From Stercorarius parasiticus (lineage: Eukaryota > Chordata > Aves > Charadriiformes > Stercorariidae), in the NCBI GenBank assembly GCA_013396915.1, contig VWZL01000583.1, positions 771,034-835,033 of the forward strand: a DNA stretch of 64,000 bases, given 5' to 3'. Numbering within the stretch: the first letter of the stretch is position 1; each line of letters opens with the position of its first letter. Shown here one piece after another: positions 23,691 through 36,978 of the stretch. The position numbers and the translations under genes were made by a program. The notes under the pieces are model-generated. The model did no database searches. It was not told where the DNA came from and saw only the letters and a list, made by a program, of their open reading frames with translations.

Positions 23691-26600
23691 ACAGATGAAC
23701 AACTGAGCTGTAATTAGATAGATTACAGACTCTTCGTTATTTGTATCTTTTTTTGTTCGTTGCACTATACAAGTCTGGCATAGCATATATTAGCAGCAGG
23801 AAAATATAGCATTGAGAAATGTGGAGATGAAAATGTTTAAAGTGCACTACTTATGGGGCAGATCACAAAAATTCCTAGAAATGTTCAGTTCTGTAAGGTA
23901 AGAATATATACGCTTTGTGTATGTATTGTTCTTCCTTCATCCAACATCTATTTATTCATTCATTGATTACTTCAAATCAACTTGGATGTGAACACACTAT
24001 TATGGATGATCCCAAACATGCGCATACTTGGCTCTCATTATCTCATGACCTTAGTGAAAATAAACTCATCAGTAAGAATCAAGACTGTTGTCACTGTTTC
24101 AATAAATAAATTTGAGGATCGGACATCAGTTCTGTATATTACAAAGAAGTTTACGCATCTCTGGCCGTATACAGAGAAAATGAAACCGATGGTGTAATTA
24201 GCTCATCAATAAATCAATGGAAGTGACTGATAACTAACATAGTTTGGATGTCATGGAAGCAGAAAGGTATGTGTGTAGTAAAATAACGAGCAAGACACGT
24301 AATAAGTAAAAAGAGTCCTCAGATTTACTTATTTTTATACTCTTCCTGTTATTTTCTTCTCCTTTCACAACTCTATCCCTCTTCTGATTTAAGCATGGAA
24401 GCTAGAATAACTTCTGTTGTCATTCAGCCATTCAGACCAACTCCCTGGTAGTTAAATTTCTTCATCATTTATGTAAACTTTGAGCCTGAACCAGGAATTC
24501 TACTGATGTGGGTGTCAGCTCTTCCATGCGCAGAGACGGGTATGTTACAAGTAAACATTGTTGGTGCAGATTTTGTCTTTCCATGTGCCAGAGCATCTAA
24601 AGTAACAACACTAGTGCATGCTTGCATATCAGAAAGTGTGTTAGACTTTGATGTACATCTTCCTCAGTACATGACGCGTTAATTTAATAGCTCATAACAC
24701 TCCATTATGTTAATCCAGCTATGACATGTATTTTAGTGTATGTATGAAAGGTTCTCATGAAATGTTTTCTTGAAAAAATTGCTGTATTTAAACATAAAAT
24801 GAATTAGAAATAACATTCTGTGTTCATTTTACATGTAAAAATTTTATTGGTCATGAATTTGTATATAGTTTTAGACATAAAGGAGATAATTTATTTATTC
24901 TAGAAACTGAAATCCTGAATACTGTATTTTAATTTAGGACAATCACTTATTTCACTGTCCATTTGAGTCAATCGCTGTTATTACAGATTTGTCCATGTGT
25001 ATACCAATGAGTAATGACTTTAATTGAGAAAGAATAAATAGCAACCACACAACAATCAGTTCCAAAGCACTCAGTTCTCAGTGTCTTTTGAAACACTCTC
25101 AGAAGACTCAGAAGAAATGATCTATTCATTTGATTTCTGAAGCTTGAACTTGCATGGTCCCAATGAACATTCCAGGCTCTCTTGGAAACTCTTACACTTG
25201 CCTTACAGTGGTACTGCACAATGGCTGCAAGGGCAACAACGCCTCGCCGGCAGCTAAACAAAAGCTAACACACTTGTTCAGTTTCCAGTAGTTATTTTAG
25301 ATTCATAGGTTTAACAGAGTTAGCAAAAATAAGCTGTACCTCCTATCATGCTGAAAGATAAGTGACTTATATTAGTAAAGGAAGTGTTTATCATGCATGT
25401 AGGACTCTCAGAAGAATAAATCATACTGATTTTTTTCTCTACCAAGAGCCACAAAAGAAATAAGTTTTCTAAAGCAAATTCCTAGTGCTTTTACACTATT
25501 GATTTTTCAAGCTTTTTCTGGAAACCTCTGACATACTAAGCTAAACATTCACTTTTATTTAGAATGTATTAAAGAATATTGACAAAGAAACAAACTGTAG
25601 GAGTAAGTTGATTAAACACTGCATGGAAAGGACAAATTAAGATGTTTTGAATACAAGAGACCAGATTCATTCAAATCTCTTTGGATGATGGAAGTCATCC
25701 GCAAAAGGACACAAACCAAACACTACTTCTTTTTCTGGGCCATGTATCTGGCAAATATTACCCTTCTAAAAGCTGCAAGGACATTACTTTAGCAGTTCAC
25801 CATTGACACATCTTTCCTCTTTGATTCCTTTGAAATGCTCATAGCAGATTAAAATGGTCATTCCTTCATCAGATGTCCTTGAGAAGGGGTGTAGGTGAAA
25901 GAAATCTTTGCATATAGAAGACTGGGTAATAAATCTCATGCCTCGAAGTGTGGTTCTTCTGAAGAATCCTCTTAGTGATTCACAAACCCCTTCAGAAAGA
26001 TGCTGATGTGAAGGGTGAGCTCTACATATATAGGTAGCTTTATTTCTAACTGCATTCTACCCTATGTCTAAAAACGTTTCAACCAGCCATGTTCACTTGC
26101 AAGCTTAAGAACACAGGATTTATCTTTGTGGGTTTCTGCTTCTGTGGAGGCTACTTCTGCTTATCGTGACAGCTAGAATAGTAGTCAGTCATGAATGGTT
26201 AGCACCAGGCTGTTTAGGCAGTTGGAGACTTTTTCATGAAAAATTAAAACAAATAGATATAGTGGATAAGATTCCTTCCAGAGCTTATGCTTCTTGTGAA
26301 TGAGATGTCCCAAGAGCCAGGAATGAAGTGACAGATAGAAGTGCAGATCTTCTCACACTGATCAGGTTCCATTGTATTCAATACCATCAAATTAGCAGGA
26401 ACAGCATAGATGGATGATTGATTGTCACCTTCTTGGCTTCTGCCACTTCTCTTCTACATATCTGATAATAGCTTATACAAACGTGGTCCACACCACCAAA
26501 GGTGAACCTTAATCATATCCTTTGAGATCCCAAACCATCTCTTCTCACTACTAGAAAGTACAAGTAAACCATAGTGATCTGTGTGCAAAACTGATTCTGT

Positions 26601-29600
26601 TAAGAGACCAACCAGTGGAAAGTCATGCCTTAAAGCTGATGATAGCTGCTGAGGAAACACAATTAACGTGCTGGTTGAACAAAAAGGCAGACAGGCTCTG
26701 CGTATCTTTGATTCCACCTTCCACCACTGGAAAGAAACAATATGGTGAAAGTACCATTTTCTGTACAGCTACCAATGCTGGCCTTCAGCCCTGTAGCATT
26801 CCTGATGAACCCTGTTGGTCTGCTGTTCTTTTCTGGCAGTTCAATGTGTTGTATCACCTTATAACACTCTGTTAATAATTACTGTATGGAATTTTCTGTC
26901 ATCTCTGGTAGTCTCTAAAAGCTCTCTAAACTCTTCAATGAATAAAGGACTCAATCCTTTAAAGTGCTGAACTTTCTTGAATGTTGATTGTTTCAGTTAC
27001 ATTTAAACATGTTTGAGAGAAGAAAATTGGCCAGAAGCATTAGTTGGACAAGTACTCTATTGAGTTCTTGACATTGTTCCACATAATCAGACGTTAGTGT
27101 GGAAAGACTCCAAGCTTTCTTCTGTTGCTTATGTTATTTCAGTGGTACTTTCTTTGATTTACCCAAGGAATGTTTTGCTTCAGTTAATGTTTATGATTGA
27201 CTTCATGACCTAAGCAGTACAGAGAATATATTGAAATTTATTCTCATTGTTTGTGGATGTTGAGTCTAATTATGTCATCCATAAAAATAAACAATTTTGC
27301 ATGTGTGCCAAAAATCAATTTTTTATCACTGCAATTCAGAACTTCATTTTCTTTCAGTTCGAGAGGAATAAAGATGGTTTACTGATCATTAGAAACCAAA
27401 TCAATGCAGAAATTCACATCTATCAAATTTCAGTAAGCTGAATTACAAATTATTATCTTTATCATTGAAATGCATCTGTTTGCCAATGAAAATTTTTTAA
27501 AATGTTCTTTATTTTATTCTTTAGTATTATTTTTGGACACTCTTGGAAAATTCTGATGTATTGAATCATTCTGTGGCACTGATTCACTGCTAGTGCAAGT
27601 TGTTGAGTTTATAGGAGAAGCATATTACAGACACAATATGCTTGGTACTTTTAGGAAAAATGTTAGTGATAGTTATTGTTACACAAACATTATACAGAAA
27701 AACTTCAGTCGGTTTTATATATCCAAGTACAGTGTACGTATTTTAATATTATAAACAATTTTGTTCCCACTCCCCTTTTCCCTAAAAGACAGGGTACTTG
27801 TTTGAAAGAGATCAGATTAATATACCTAATAAAAGAAATGTACCCTTTACTTATGTACAGGGCAGAAATGGGCAAGCTTCTCTTACACAAAAATGTTCGT
27901 GTTTAATACCTCAGTCATTTTGGGAGAGACTTCTTTTTACGCTAATACAGATAGACCTGTCTGTCTTGATGGTCTCACTTGAAGCACAACCTACAGAATT
28001 AACAGTATTTGACAGCCTGTATGTAAGATCCGTATTTTTCATTTCTCAAAATTATTTTAACAAGAAAATAGGAGAGGGGAGTGGGAAATCCCATCACTGA
28101 CATGATTGATCACTGACACACTTGAATAATATAGAGCAAAATAAAATTCTAGAAGTGTAAAAATAGCTGTCTTCACCTCTAAATAATTACTATTTTGTTA
28201 AGGCATCTGAAGTTCTGATTACACTTATAAACCTTAACATTTCTCATAGGCGGTTGTTTGCGTTAATATCATTTTACATACCCAAGAAAGATAACCATCT
28301 GAAGATGACTGTCAAACAAAGATGAGGAAAAGGGAAACAATTTTATTCAGTTTAAGATCCTTCTTCTATTAGCTAAAGAAATAATTTCTTTAGACAATTT
28401 ATTTCCAGCTTCTAATCAGTCTGTCTATATCATATGGCCAATTTCTTAAACATGTATCAAGGAATACAAGTCCTTGGGAAAGAACTGCAGAGCACAGTAA
28501 GAGTCTTGGGCATCTGCAGTGGATTAAAGGAGAGAAACTGAAATGTTTAACATCAGTGCTCTCTATTGACACAAGACAAGTATGAATGTGAAGAAGGCCA
28601 GAAAGAAGAAATTGTTTTAGGTGAAATAATGAGTCTGAATTAAGAAACTGGATTTTCAAAATGTATAGACAATACGTAGGTAAGGGTAGAGTTATGATGA
28701 CAGCTGTGGCTGGATCAAATAGAAAGACAGCAAACTTCTGTAAATGTGCTATCCTAACTTGGGGTGTATGCCAATGCCAAGTCTATTAAAACCAACGACA
28801 ATAATAGTATCAGAAAGACAAAGTGAAATCGTGACTTGTCAATCTTCAGTTCAAGGAAAGCTTTAAAAAACAAAATTGCAAAAGGAATTTTATTTTTTAT
28901 TTCAAAAGCAATTTATTTTAGCAATATTTTCACTTATAAATGGATTCATCCTTGTATAAGACTTAATGATTTACAATTTTGTTTTCAAAGATCATTATAA
29001 CACTGTTAGAATTACAACATAGTATAGACTACAGAAAAGAATCCTTCTGTCATCTATCTTCTTTCATTAAATGATATTTATGTAACATTAAGATGTAGTG
29101 ATGTTGTAGGTGCAGTTTTAAGTCTAAATTAACAACCGGGGAGTATTCTTTGATTATTTTTTTCCTTGAGCACAAATAAAACCTACTGCAAAAAAATTCA
29201 CAGGTTTTCTCCTGAGCACCACTAAATCCCAAAGTATGTTGCCTTTTGACAATTATGAGCCTACTCTTAAACTTGACAGAAGAGATGATTGCATCTCTGT
29301 TCTATCCACTGTAGTGCTTTATAAATAGCAAAATACACGTTAATTCTGTTCTTTTACTGTCGTAAAATGCATAGAGGTATCATAAAAAGAACAGATTTCT
29401 GAATGTTATTTGAGTTGCACTTTGAGTAACAGCTATGTACTTACTACCTATGTTATTTTACTGTTGCCTTCATCTGACTGATTCCTCCAGAAACAACCCC
29501 AACATAAATATTAACTGTTATTACTGTACATAAGTGATAAAGTGAAAGTGATGAGCAGTAATAGATGTATATACACATTGCATTCTGCTTGGAAATCTCC

Positions 29601-29640
29601 AGAGTTTAATGCTGAAATGCAACAACCTTAATGGTGAAAG
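23691..29640. other. Non-coding AT-rich sequence, no gene seen
   Basis: About 6 kb with no supported gene. The longest frames are 100 codons (27798-28100), 97 codons (24968-25261, minus) and 86-87 codons near 26.5-26.8 kb and 28.4-28.7 kb. All lack motifs, and many overlap frames on the other strand. No transposon ends, RNA genes or long simple repeats were recognised. Confidence 0.65.
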
Positions 29641-29647
29641 TCAACAG

Positions 29648-29676
29648 CTGTTTAAATGCGAAAACAATTTAAACAG
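29648..29676. other. Perfect 10-bp stem hairpin
   Basis: CTGTTTAAAT (29648-29657), a 9-nt spacer GCGAAAACA, then its exact reverse complement ATTTAAACAG (29667-29676). No surrounding repeat family was recognised. Confidence 0.85.
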
Positions 29677-31870
29677 GCATTGAAGATTATTATATGCAAC
29701 TGAAAGAATAGGTGAAACTACGGGCCAATCAGTGGTACTATTCTTCTGTTCTAGCAAAAAAGTTGCTATCAGGTTTTATTGCCATTGTGCTTTTCCCTTT
29801 GTAGACATAAAAGGAAAAGGGCCCTTGGCAATAATTAAGTATCTTTGTATCAGTTTGACCCAAAGACAGGACAGTATTTTTAAATAGCTGTCTGTGTTCA
29901 TAAATTACACTTTATACATACTGTCTCGCAACAAAAAATATAAAAATTTCATTACTTAATAATTTGTCTTTTACACGTATTTGGCTAAGAAGGTGATTTT
30001 TTCTGTTTGTCGCTACTGCTTTTTGAAAACGACTTTAACAAATGTCAGTCTGAATTCCCTCTGAAATTCTGTCTTACACAAGCAGAAGGAAAACAGGAAG
30101 CTTTAGGTTTATTTATCTAACTGCAAAAAGATTAACTTGTTTAGACTCCTTTTAACCAAAAAAAATATTTTGATTTCATAATTTTAATTCCAAAAAGTCT
30201 CACTGTGGCCAGTAGTTTGGCAGTGGGATAAAGTTACCAACTGCAGCAGTAACAATGCCATCTTATAGAACACTAAAAGTAAGATCAGAAAATGGAAAAT
30301 ACATATAGAAAAAAATGAAGTGCTATTAAGTAATGTATGAGCAGTGTTGCTTTTCGGAGCCTTTTTTAATGATTTCAAAGGAGCATTTTGGAGGACAATC
30401 CAGTTTTTGTAAAAAGTGTTAATTAGTTTTTAAGTTAGATTCCACTACTGCATGGCTTTTGTTCATGTATTTAAAGGAACAACAACAAAAAACCCCCCCA
30501 CAGTTTAAATACGGCCAGCCTGTCTTTTGGTGAGATTCACGTAAGTAGTAATGCATAAAAAACTTAGTAAAAATCCTAACCATATTGATGAAAACATTTC
30601 CACTAGCTTCAACTGCGTCAGGATTTTATCGCTGGTATTTGTAATGTGATGATTAACAGATCTTTTCTCTGTGATGCCTGGGTAGATGTGCCTTTAGTCT
30701 GTTTTTCAGCTGCAATTCTGTCTAATTTGTTACTTAGAATGATATAGCAACACAATAAGTTGTGAGTTACTCAGGGCACAATTAAACACAGGAAGAATGG
30801 AGGAACTGCTATGTCTTCTCTGAGTAGTCAATATAGCTTGCAAACTTGAATTCATCTCAGTCTTTTGAAGAAAATGGTGTTGATGCACAGTGTTAATTCT
30901 GAAATTCTTTGTATGTAAGCATGTTTGAAATAAGGACTTGGAACTTGAGAAATTATTTCTTTTGGTTCATATTTTAGAGCTTCCAAAGTCTAGTCTTGCC
31001 ATGTTGCTTAAAGAAGAGCAAGGCTAAATGAGATAATCCAATGCTGAAAAATGCTACCTACTTCCTGTATCAGAATCAAACAAACGGGCTTTTCCTTGCA
31101 GCTTCTACATGGAGCAGAGGAACACTGGCAAACAGATTTTCTTTATCTTCAGGAAAATTTGAACCTGGAAAGCCACTCAAAGCAAAATCTAATGTGCAAC
31201 TTCTCAGGTTCAACAATGTTTACCACGAATTATTAGAATTACTTTACTTGTAATCCTAGCGTACATGGCACAGAACTTGACACCATAGCTGTTGCGCTAA
31301 GGAATGCAGGTTAACCTGATGTAAGGGTAGTGTTTTAACCTGGGAGGTTATTTCAAATTATTCAGCCATAACTGAAAAAGCAATTCAGCCTTCATTATGT
31401 TCTTGTTAGGAAAGCATCTACTGAAAAACATTGTACACAGTAGTTGCTAAGCCAGCTCAGACTTGGAGCCTGTTCAGTCTGAGAAGCTATTTGCAGTGTT
31501 TTATCTTTCATATGAAAGAAGAACTTTATGCAGCTGGAGGACTTAAGATCTCATACAGAAGCTGTTTTAAACCCTGAAGAATTGCTTTAAATGCTGCTCT
31601 TTTTTGTTTTTGGTTTTTTGTTGTTTGTTTTTTTTTGAGTAACAACTATACAGCTATATATATTCTTACTGTCTGTAGAAATGTCCTCTCCTTTTTTACT
31701 CCAAGAGTTTCTTCTGGTAGGGATTTCCCCAGCCGAACTGTAGGGAGATCAGTGAAAAGTATTGGTCTTCAATTTTGCCATGCTCTAGTTCTGCTGAATG
31801 GTCTCATTCAGCAAATGGTGTTTTTCCATCTCTGCCTCCATTCCCTTACAAAGTGAACCCCTCTAGTCTG
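29677..31870. other. Non-coding sequence, no gene seen
   Basis: No supported gene. Two overlapping plus frames near 31041-31253 (70 and 61 codons) give no recognisable protein. T-rich runs near 31600-31640 (TTTTTGTTTTTGG, TTGTTTGTTTTTTTTTG) resemble a decayed poly-T or microsatellite tract. Confidence 0.65.
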
Positions 31871-31874
31871 AAAG

Positions 31875-32215
31875 CGAGTATCAGGGAGTGGTGAGGGACA
31901 TGGAGCCACGGGTGGCCCCAGGGCGGGCCCTGCCCTCACCCATGGTCTCTGTCAACAGACCCCAGCACTGCGAGGGGATGACCCTGGTCCAGGGTCTAGC
32001 CCAGGGCTCCAGTCAGGAGCAAAAGGAGAGATGGGACCCCTACAGGGGTCTGAGGAGTCCACCCAGGAGAGGGCTCCGAAGGCAGGCCAGGAGTGGGTGC
32101 AGCCCTGCGCTCCAGCAGGCCTCTGCTCGGGCATGGGGCCTCGGGGGAGAGGCCTCGCTGCGGCCTGCTGCTGTGCACCAGGACCTGACCGACCACCAGT
32201 CCTTCGCTTTCTGTG
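31875..32215. other. Isolated GC-rich block of unknown origin
   Basis: About 340 bp of clearly GC-rich sequence (by eye above 60 per cent) stands abruptly in AT-rich DNA. Frames stay open on both strands: 132 codons on plus at 31888-32286 and several 60-70 codon frames on minus. That is what few A/T bases in stop codons would produce, so I do not call a gene. Roughly a dozen CpGs can be counted, fewer than expected for the composition, so it does not look like an unmethylated CpG-island promoter. It may be an inserted repeat or a GC-rich minisatellite relic. No flanking duplication was found. Confidence 0.55.
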
Positions 32216-33325
32216 AAAAGGCAGGCAGCGTTAAGGAAAGTAAAACATTCAAATGCTTGTCACGTTACAAAAAATTCAGCTTTTAGGTTCCGCTGACTTA
32301 CAACTCATCTGATCTTTGGTATAGGTATGTAGACGCTAGAACAGCAACCAGTTGAATTATCCAGGTTTCAGGCACCTGTAATATTAAATGTTTTTAAAAG
32401 TAAAAGGATAAGCAAATAATCCTTCCTTTGGGTAACGCCAGCATGCAAAACTGCTCATCTGTTTCACTTTAAAATTTCTGGGACTACTGGGAGTTACTAA
32501 TACAAGTAATTAAAGTATAATACTTTTGCATTTTCCTTTCTAATACCAACTGGTCATCTTATGGATTTATGAATGTCAATGTATAACTTTTCTGTATTTT
32601 TTATTTGATTATTTGGTCATAATTCAATGCAAAATAAGGTCTTCTAAACTTTAACTGTAGGAAGCATTGACAGTGAGCACCAGAATGATACACTTATAAA
32701 AGTTTGCTGCTATCCTTTAAAACGGAGACAACACTTTATACTAAGGTCCCATTCATAAATATTTATAGAAGAGAAAATATGATTAATCTAAATGATGCAA
32801 TTAAAATCATTGCAAATGCTTGTCAGGTCCAACTAAATAAAATGTTTCTAACAATTATTTATCATGACAGAATATATTTATTGATATTGTTTTAATCATC
32901 ACTGTTATATATGATTCACATTTGTAATATAGTAATGATAACTTTTAATATGAATGAATAGCTTTCCCTTTCGTAAATGGCATTTCCCTCTCTCTTTTGC
33001 TGCTTTTCTCCCTTTTGCTTTTCTTCCCCACAACTCCCCTGATATTTATCAGTGATGATGTGGGTTTCTTTCAGACTGGCAGTCCTATACACCTACCAAA
33101 CAAGGACATGTTCTCAGAGATTTCAAGGCACAATGCAGAAATTCCTTGTGGTCGAGATTGCTCACAGCTGCCCTGCAGTATGTCATAATGCTGCAGCATG
33201 ATGAAGGACTCCACTATCTGTGTTCTCATAGAAAAGGGGCCTGATTCTGTCCATTCATAGACGTTTGTGACTCTGCTGACTACTGCTTAGTTACTCTTAA
33301 GCTGTAAATAGGAATATGTAGGAAA
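32216..33325. other. Non-coding sequence, nothing recognised
   Basis: AT-rich DNA with short frames only. The phrase GGGGCCTGATTCTGTCC near 33.24 kb resembles the start of the ancient 'gggcctgattct' repeats of amniotes but cannot be followed further with confidence. Confidence 0.6.
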
Positions 33326-33380
33326 TTGGTCCCATCTTTAGAGGCCCCTTCCAACCCAAATTATTCTATGATTCTATGAT
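33326..33380 (+). repeat. LINE/CR1 3' end fragment
   Basis: TTGGTCCC...GGCCCCTTCCAACCCAAA is followed by TTATTCTATGATTCTATGAT. This is the typical end of a CR1 retrotransposon: the 'ggtcccttccaaccca' segment and two copies of the octamer ATTCTATG that replaces a poly-A tail. Only the extreme 3' end is present, as is normal for 5'-truncated CR1 insertions. No reverse-transcriptase sequence is visible. The octamer tail points to birds or close relatives. Confidence 0.88.
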
Positions 33381-34655
33381 CTTCTGATGAGAGGAACACC
33401 ATATTTACAAATGTACAAATTCCAGTAAAAGATGCTTTCTGATGGGGATATATCAATACAGTGTGTTGTGGTATAATGAACAATTCCAAAGCTAAGTGTA
33501 AACGAACTATCTTTAGAGTGAAAGGTAGCCTGGTCACAGTCACACAAAGGGCTAATCACCTGCCTGAGGGAGAATTTCTTTAGAACTTAGTTACTGACTT
33601 CTGAGATTCTTCCAACAGCAAAGAACAACAAGTCTGTGTAGCACCACAGGATATTTCCCAGATAATTGAACAATGTTAGTAAGACAGAACATGGCCTGGG
33701 CTTTCCTTTTACATTCTGAAATCAAGATTTCATGCGAAGAATAAATAACGTAGGTGATCAGCCCTATGAAACTCGTTCTCTGCTGTCAACTGTCAGCTGT
33801 TTGTTGGCTGGTTTGTTGCAGTAACATCATTCAGGAGAGAGCTTATGTCTTAGTGACTGTCTTTTAGAGAAGTCAGACAGGAGATAAAACCTCCATTCTT
33901 CATGGCCAGAAAAAGGCTTCCACTTTCTTGTTAATGCAGAGAAATGCAGTGGAAAGACCCAATAAGATTCATCTTACCTAAGTTTAGCCTTCACAAAATG
34001 TCAGAAATGCAAGTATGTCTTTGGTAAGCTAAGGCCAGACACCTCAGTAATCTCTTTATATTAGTCCCTGGCACAGAGCATTTAGCAACTCAGCTGCAGC
34101 AACACCCTAGCTAAAAGCAGCAAACAATTCTCTACTGTAAATTTGTGCCTGGCTGCCCTAAGTATCCAGCTGTTAGATGAAGTTTACATTAATAAAATGT
34201 TTGTCCCTACCCAAGGGCTTTCTGAGTAGCCTGTATAAAGAACTCCGGAAAAATGAAGAGTAGATTTGTTCCTAGCAGGCAGGAAGGAAGTTGTCAGGCG
34301 GAAAGAGGATATGGACCTGTTTGCATGCAAGGGTCAGTATTTGGTTGCTGGATATTTCCTCTGTGTCCACACGACAAGAAAACCCTTAGTTTCCTGCACT
34401 GGACAAATAGCAGGAAAGGGTGTGAGAGTTATTGAATGACATTATCGTCTTATAGCCTCATCGGTGAGGAAGGCTGCTTATCAAAACTGATAGCAAAGAA
34501 CTGAATTTTTGAACCAGACATAAGCAGCTGAAATTGTTAAGGGGTTCTTATTTCATGTCTTTAACTCAATTTAGTTAGCATTGGGTGCCATTCTTTTCTA
34601 TAAAATCATTAGTTTCTGCCAGCTTTTTATTCATCAAATAACTTAAACTGGGCAT
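33381..34655. other. Non-coding sequence, nothing recognised
   Basis: No supported gene. Short frames on both strands (about 60 codons) over 33.36-33.56 kb overlap the CR1 junction and are not coding. The rest is unique-looking AT-rich DNA. Confidence 0.65.
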
Positions 34656-34693
34656 GGAAAATATCTACAGAATTGGAAAATATCTACAGAATT
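34656..34693. repeat. Perfect 19-bp tandem duplication
   Basis: GGAAAATATCTACAGAATT occurs at 34656-34674 and again, identical, at 34675-34693. With no divergence between copies it is probably recent, and it may be polymorphic in the species. Confidence 0.92.
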
Positions 34694-34919
34694 GAACCTT
34701 ACTGACTGTTCCAAGCAGGGATGTGAAAAACTTCAAAAGCCAAAATTTTTAAAAACCAGCCACTTTGAGACTCTTCCTGTTGTTGTTGCTTGTGTTTTTT
34801 TAAAACTAAAACTGTAAAGACATTGAAGACTGGCAGGAATCTACCCCATTTGCTTTTTTGTGTTGAAAAGATGAGCATGCTGCTCACCAGCCAATAAATA
34901 AATCAGCTTCAGAATATGA
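34694..34919. other. Non-coding spacer
   Basis: Unique-looking DNA between the tandem duplication and the ancient repeat fragment. A 62-codon minus frame (34699-34887) has no recognisable features. Confidence 0.6.
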
Positions 34920-34985
34920 GCCTGATCCTGGAAATGTTCAATCCCATGTTAAATACTTACAAACTAGACTCATTCCACTCAGGCC
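34920..34985. repeat. Ancient amniote interspersed repeat fragment
   Basis: GCCTGATCCTGGAAATG, then TTAAATACTTACAAACTAG and CTCATTCCACTCAGGCC, echoes the 'gcctgatcctgcaaa...acttactca' phrase of old, partly palindromic repeats common in turtles and birds. The match is from memory and strongly diverged. Confidence 0.4.
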
Positions 34986-36957
34986 AGAGAGGTTATTTGT
35001 GCTAGTTAAAATTTTCCTGTGCTTTCAGGAAAGGGCATATGATTAAACCTGCAAGTCAAGTGATTATACTGTCCCTCTATTAATTTAATTGTGAAAAATG
35101 ATTTTTTACAGAATGCTGTTTGCAGTCCTTTTGTTTTACCCTTTTCAAAAACTTCTATCTTTTTTGATATACCTATTGACAAAACACATTCAAGTGTAAA
35201 ATACAAAGACTTGGAGTTGTACAGAATCAGCTTTTAATGCTAATCATCAAAGAAGAGACCCAAAGCAGTCCAGGTCTGCTAATTTATTTCAGATTTTCTA
35301 ACCTCTTCATGTGTGAATGGTGGGAATATATATATGACATGAAGCTATAAATCTGATTTAAATTATTGCATGCAAAAGGCAGTGTAAGCTAATATCTATT
35401 TTACAGCATTTAAGTAAAAAATTGATATGACTCAATAGAACACAGACACATTTCCTTGTAGTATTGGAGAGTCGTTTGTATTTACTGAATGCTAAATTAC
35501 AGATTCTGGATGGAGCTGGCTGTGGATCATAACGCAATGTACTCCATCAATGCGTTTTTTTCACACACACATGTACACACATATGCGTATTTATTGCATT
35601 AATCTACATAATGGCAAACAGACTCCACAAAGTTGCAGGAGGGGTCATTCATTTACAGCAGATGAGGCAAGGCAGGAACATGACGAATTGGTTTGTAGGC
35701 CCTGAACTGCAGGGACATAAATAAAGTGTTCTCTAGGCTACGCTGGGGATCTAGTTCAAAAGAAGAAAAAAAAGAGAAAAGGATGACGGAACAAAATGTA
35801 TTCCTTTCTTTGTTATTTGGTGCAGTGTTTTCTCCGACACATACCATTTAACTGAGAAATGTTCCTGTGCAATCATAACTTTTAATGCGTACAGTATGAT
35901 AAACATTTCATTTGCACCACTTCATCACTTCCACCACTACTGCAACAATAAACAAGTTTTCTTCAGTTATTTTATATTAACTAATCTGACGTCACATGTA
36001 CTTCACAGTTAAATATTTGGCAAGTATCATTTATATTCTTAGGCAGTCTTAAATATTGATAACATGATATGTGATGGAATTATTTCACAGGGTAATATTA
36101 AGAAGACATCTATGCTCTTCTGTTTTATCATTAATACCATAATAAGATATCATGTCCCTTTGTGCCATGAACATACTAGGCAACCTGGTTAATAAGGATT
36201 TAATTTATAGCACAAATCTTTCACAGCATAGAAATTCCCTAAACCTCATCATACATAACTGCTATAGCCAGGGGAAATTAACTGTTCCCTTAGATTAATA
36301 AACAGAAAAAGCTATACTAAGTGAAGTAGATACATAGTACTGTCTATGAGAATGCCGTAGCACAGGTATTGCTTCATTGAGGTGTAAATCCCCACAGCGA
36401 GAATGAGTCCTGGAGCCTTTTAGAGAAAAGGAAGGATTGGAGGATGCGGGGGGAAATCTCATACTCTTTTATATCTACCATCTTGAATCATATCACAGCC
36501 GTGTTTCCTCCCCACCCTCACAAATCCAGTGGATAAACAGAAGATCTAGTATATCAAAGAGGCAGTAGTCGAACACAATCATTGCAACTTTAAACTTGCA
36601 CATGCTTCCTTTCAAAGCTGATAGCCTCCAAAGCATCAGAGAGAGGCACAATGTTATCTTCACTGCTACTCTGAAAATTTAATGTGGCTTTTTCATACTG
36701 GCCTGATAGGAAAAAATGTAGTGGCTATGGCAGAGATTCTTCCTGTTCTGTTTTAAAAAAATTGCAATAGATCAAAATCAAGGTAACCCCTGCAGCTAGC
36801 CCTGATCCTTTGGAAACTGACATAAATCACATCAATTTTGTTCTGTTCTGACTTATCTTAAGTAGGAAGGCAACTGTGTCTTCCCAGACAAAGTTGTGAT
36901 CATAGTGATTATAGAAACTCTTCTCAGGGCTTCAAGACAATGACTGAGTAAGGAGAG
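34986..36957. other. Non-coding sequence, no gene seen
   Basis: No supported gene. A short CA-rich patch (CACACACACATGTACACACATATG) lies at about 35562-35585. No transposon or RNA gene was recognised. Frames are 66 codons or shorter. Confidence 0.65.
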
Positions 36958-36978
36958 AAAAAAAAAAAAAAGAAAAAA
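36958..36978. repeat. Poly-A run
   Basis: Fourteen consecutive A bases, one G, then six A bases. It could be a simple homopolymer or the tail of a decayed retrocopy, but no body of a retrocopy or flanking duplication was found upstream. Confidence 0.85.

Noticed and set aside
31888..32286. 132-codon plus frame, the longest in the window
   Set aside because: It lies in a GC-rich block where stop codons are rare, frames are open on both strands at once, and the peptide is low-complexity Gly/Arg/Ser/Pro-rich without family resemblance.
36958..36978. Poly-A tail of a processed pseudogene
   Set aside because: No coding-like sequence precedes it on either strand and no flanking direct repeat was found.
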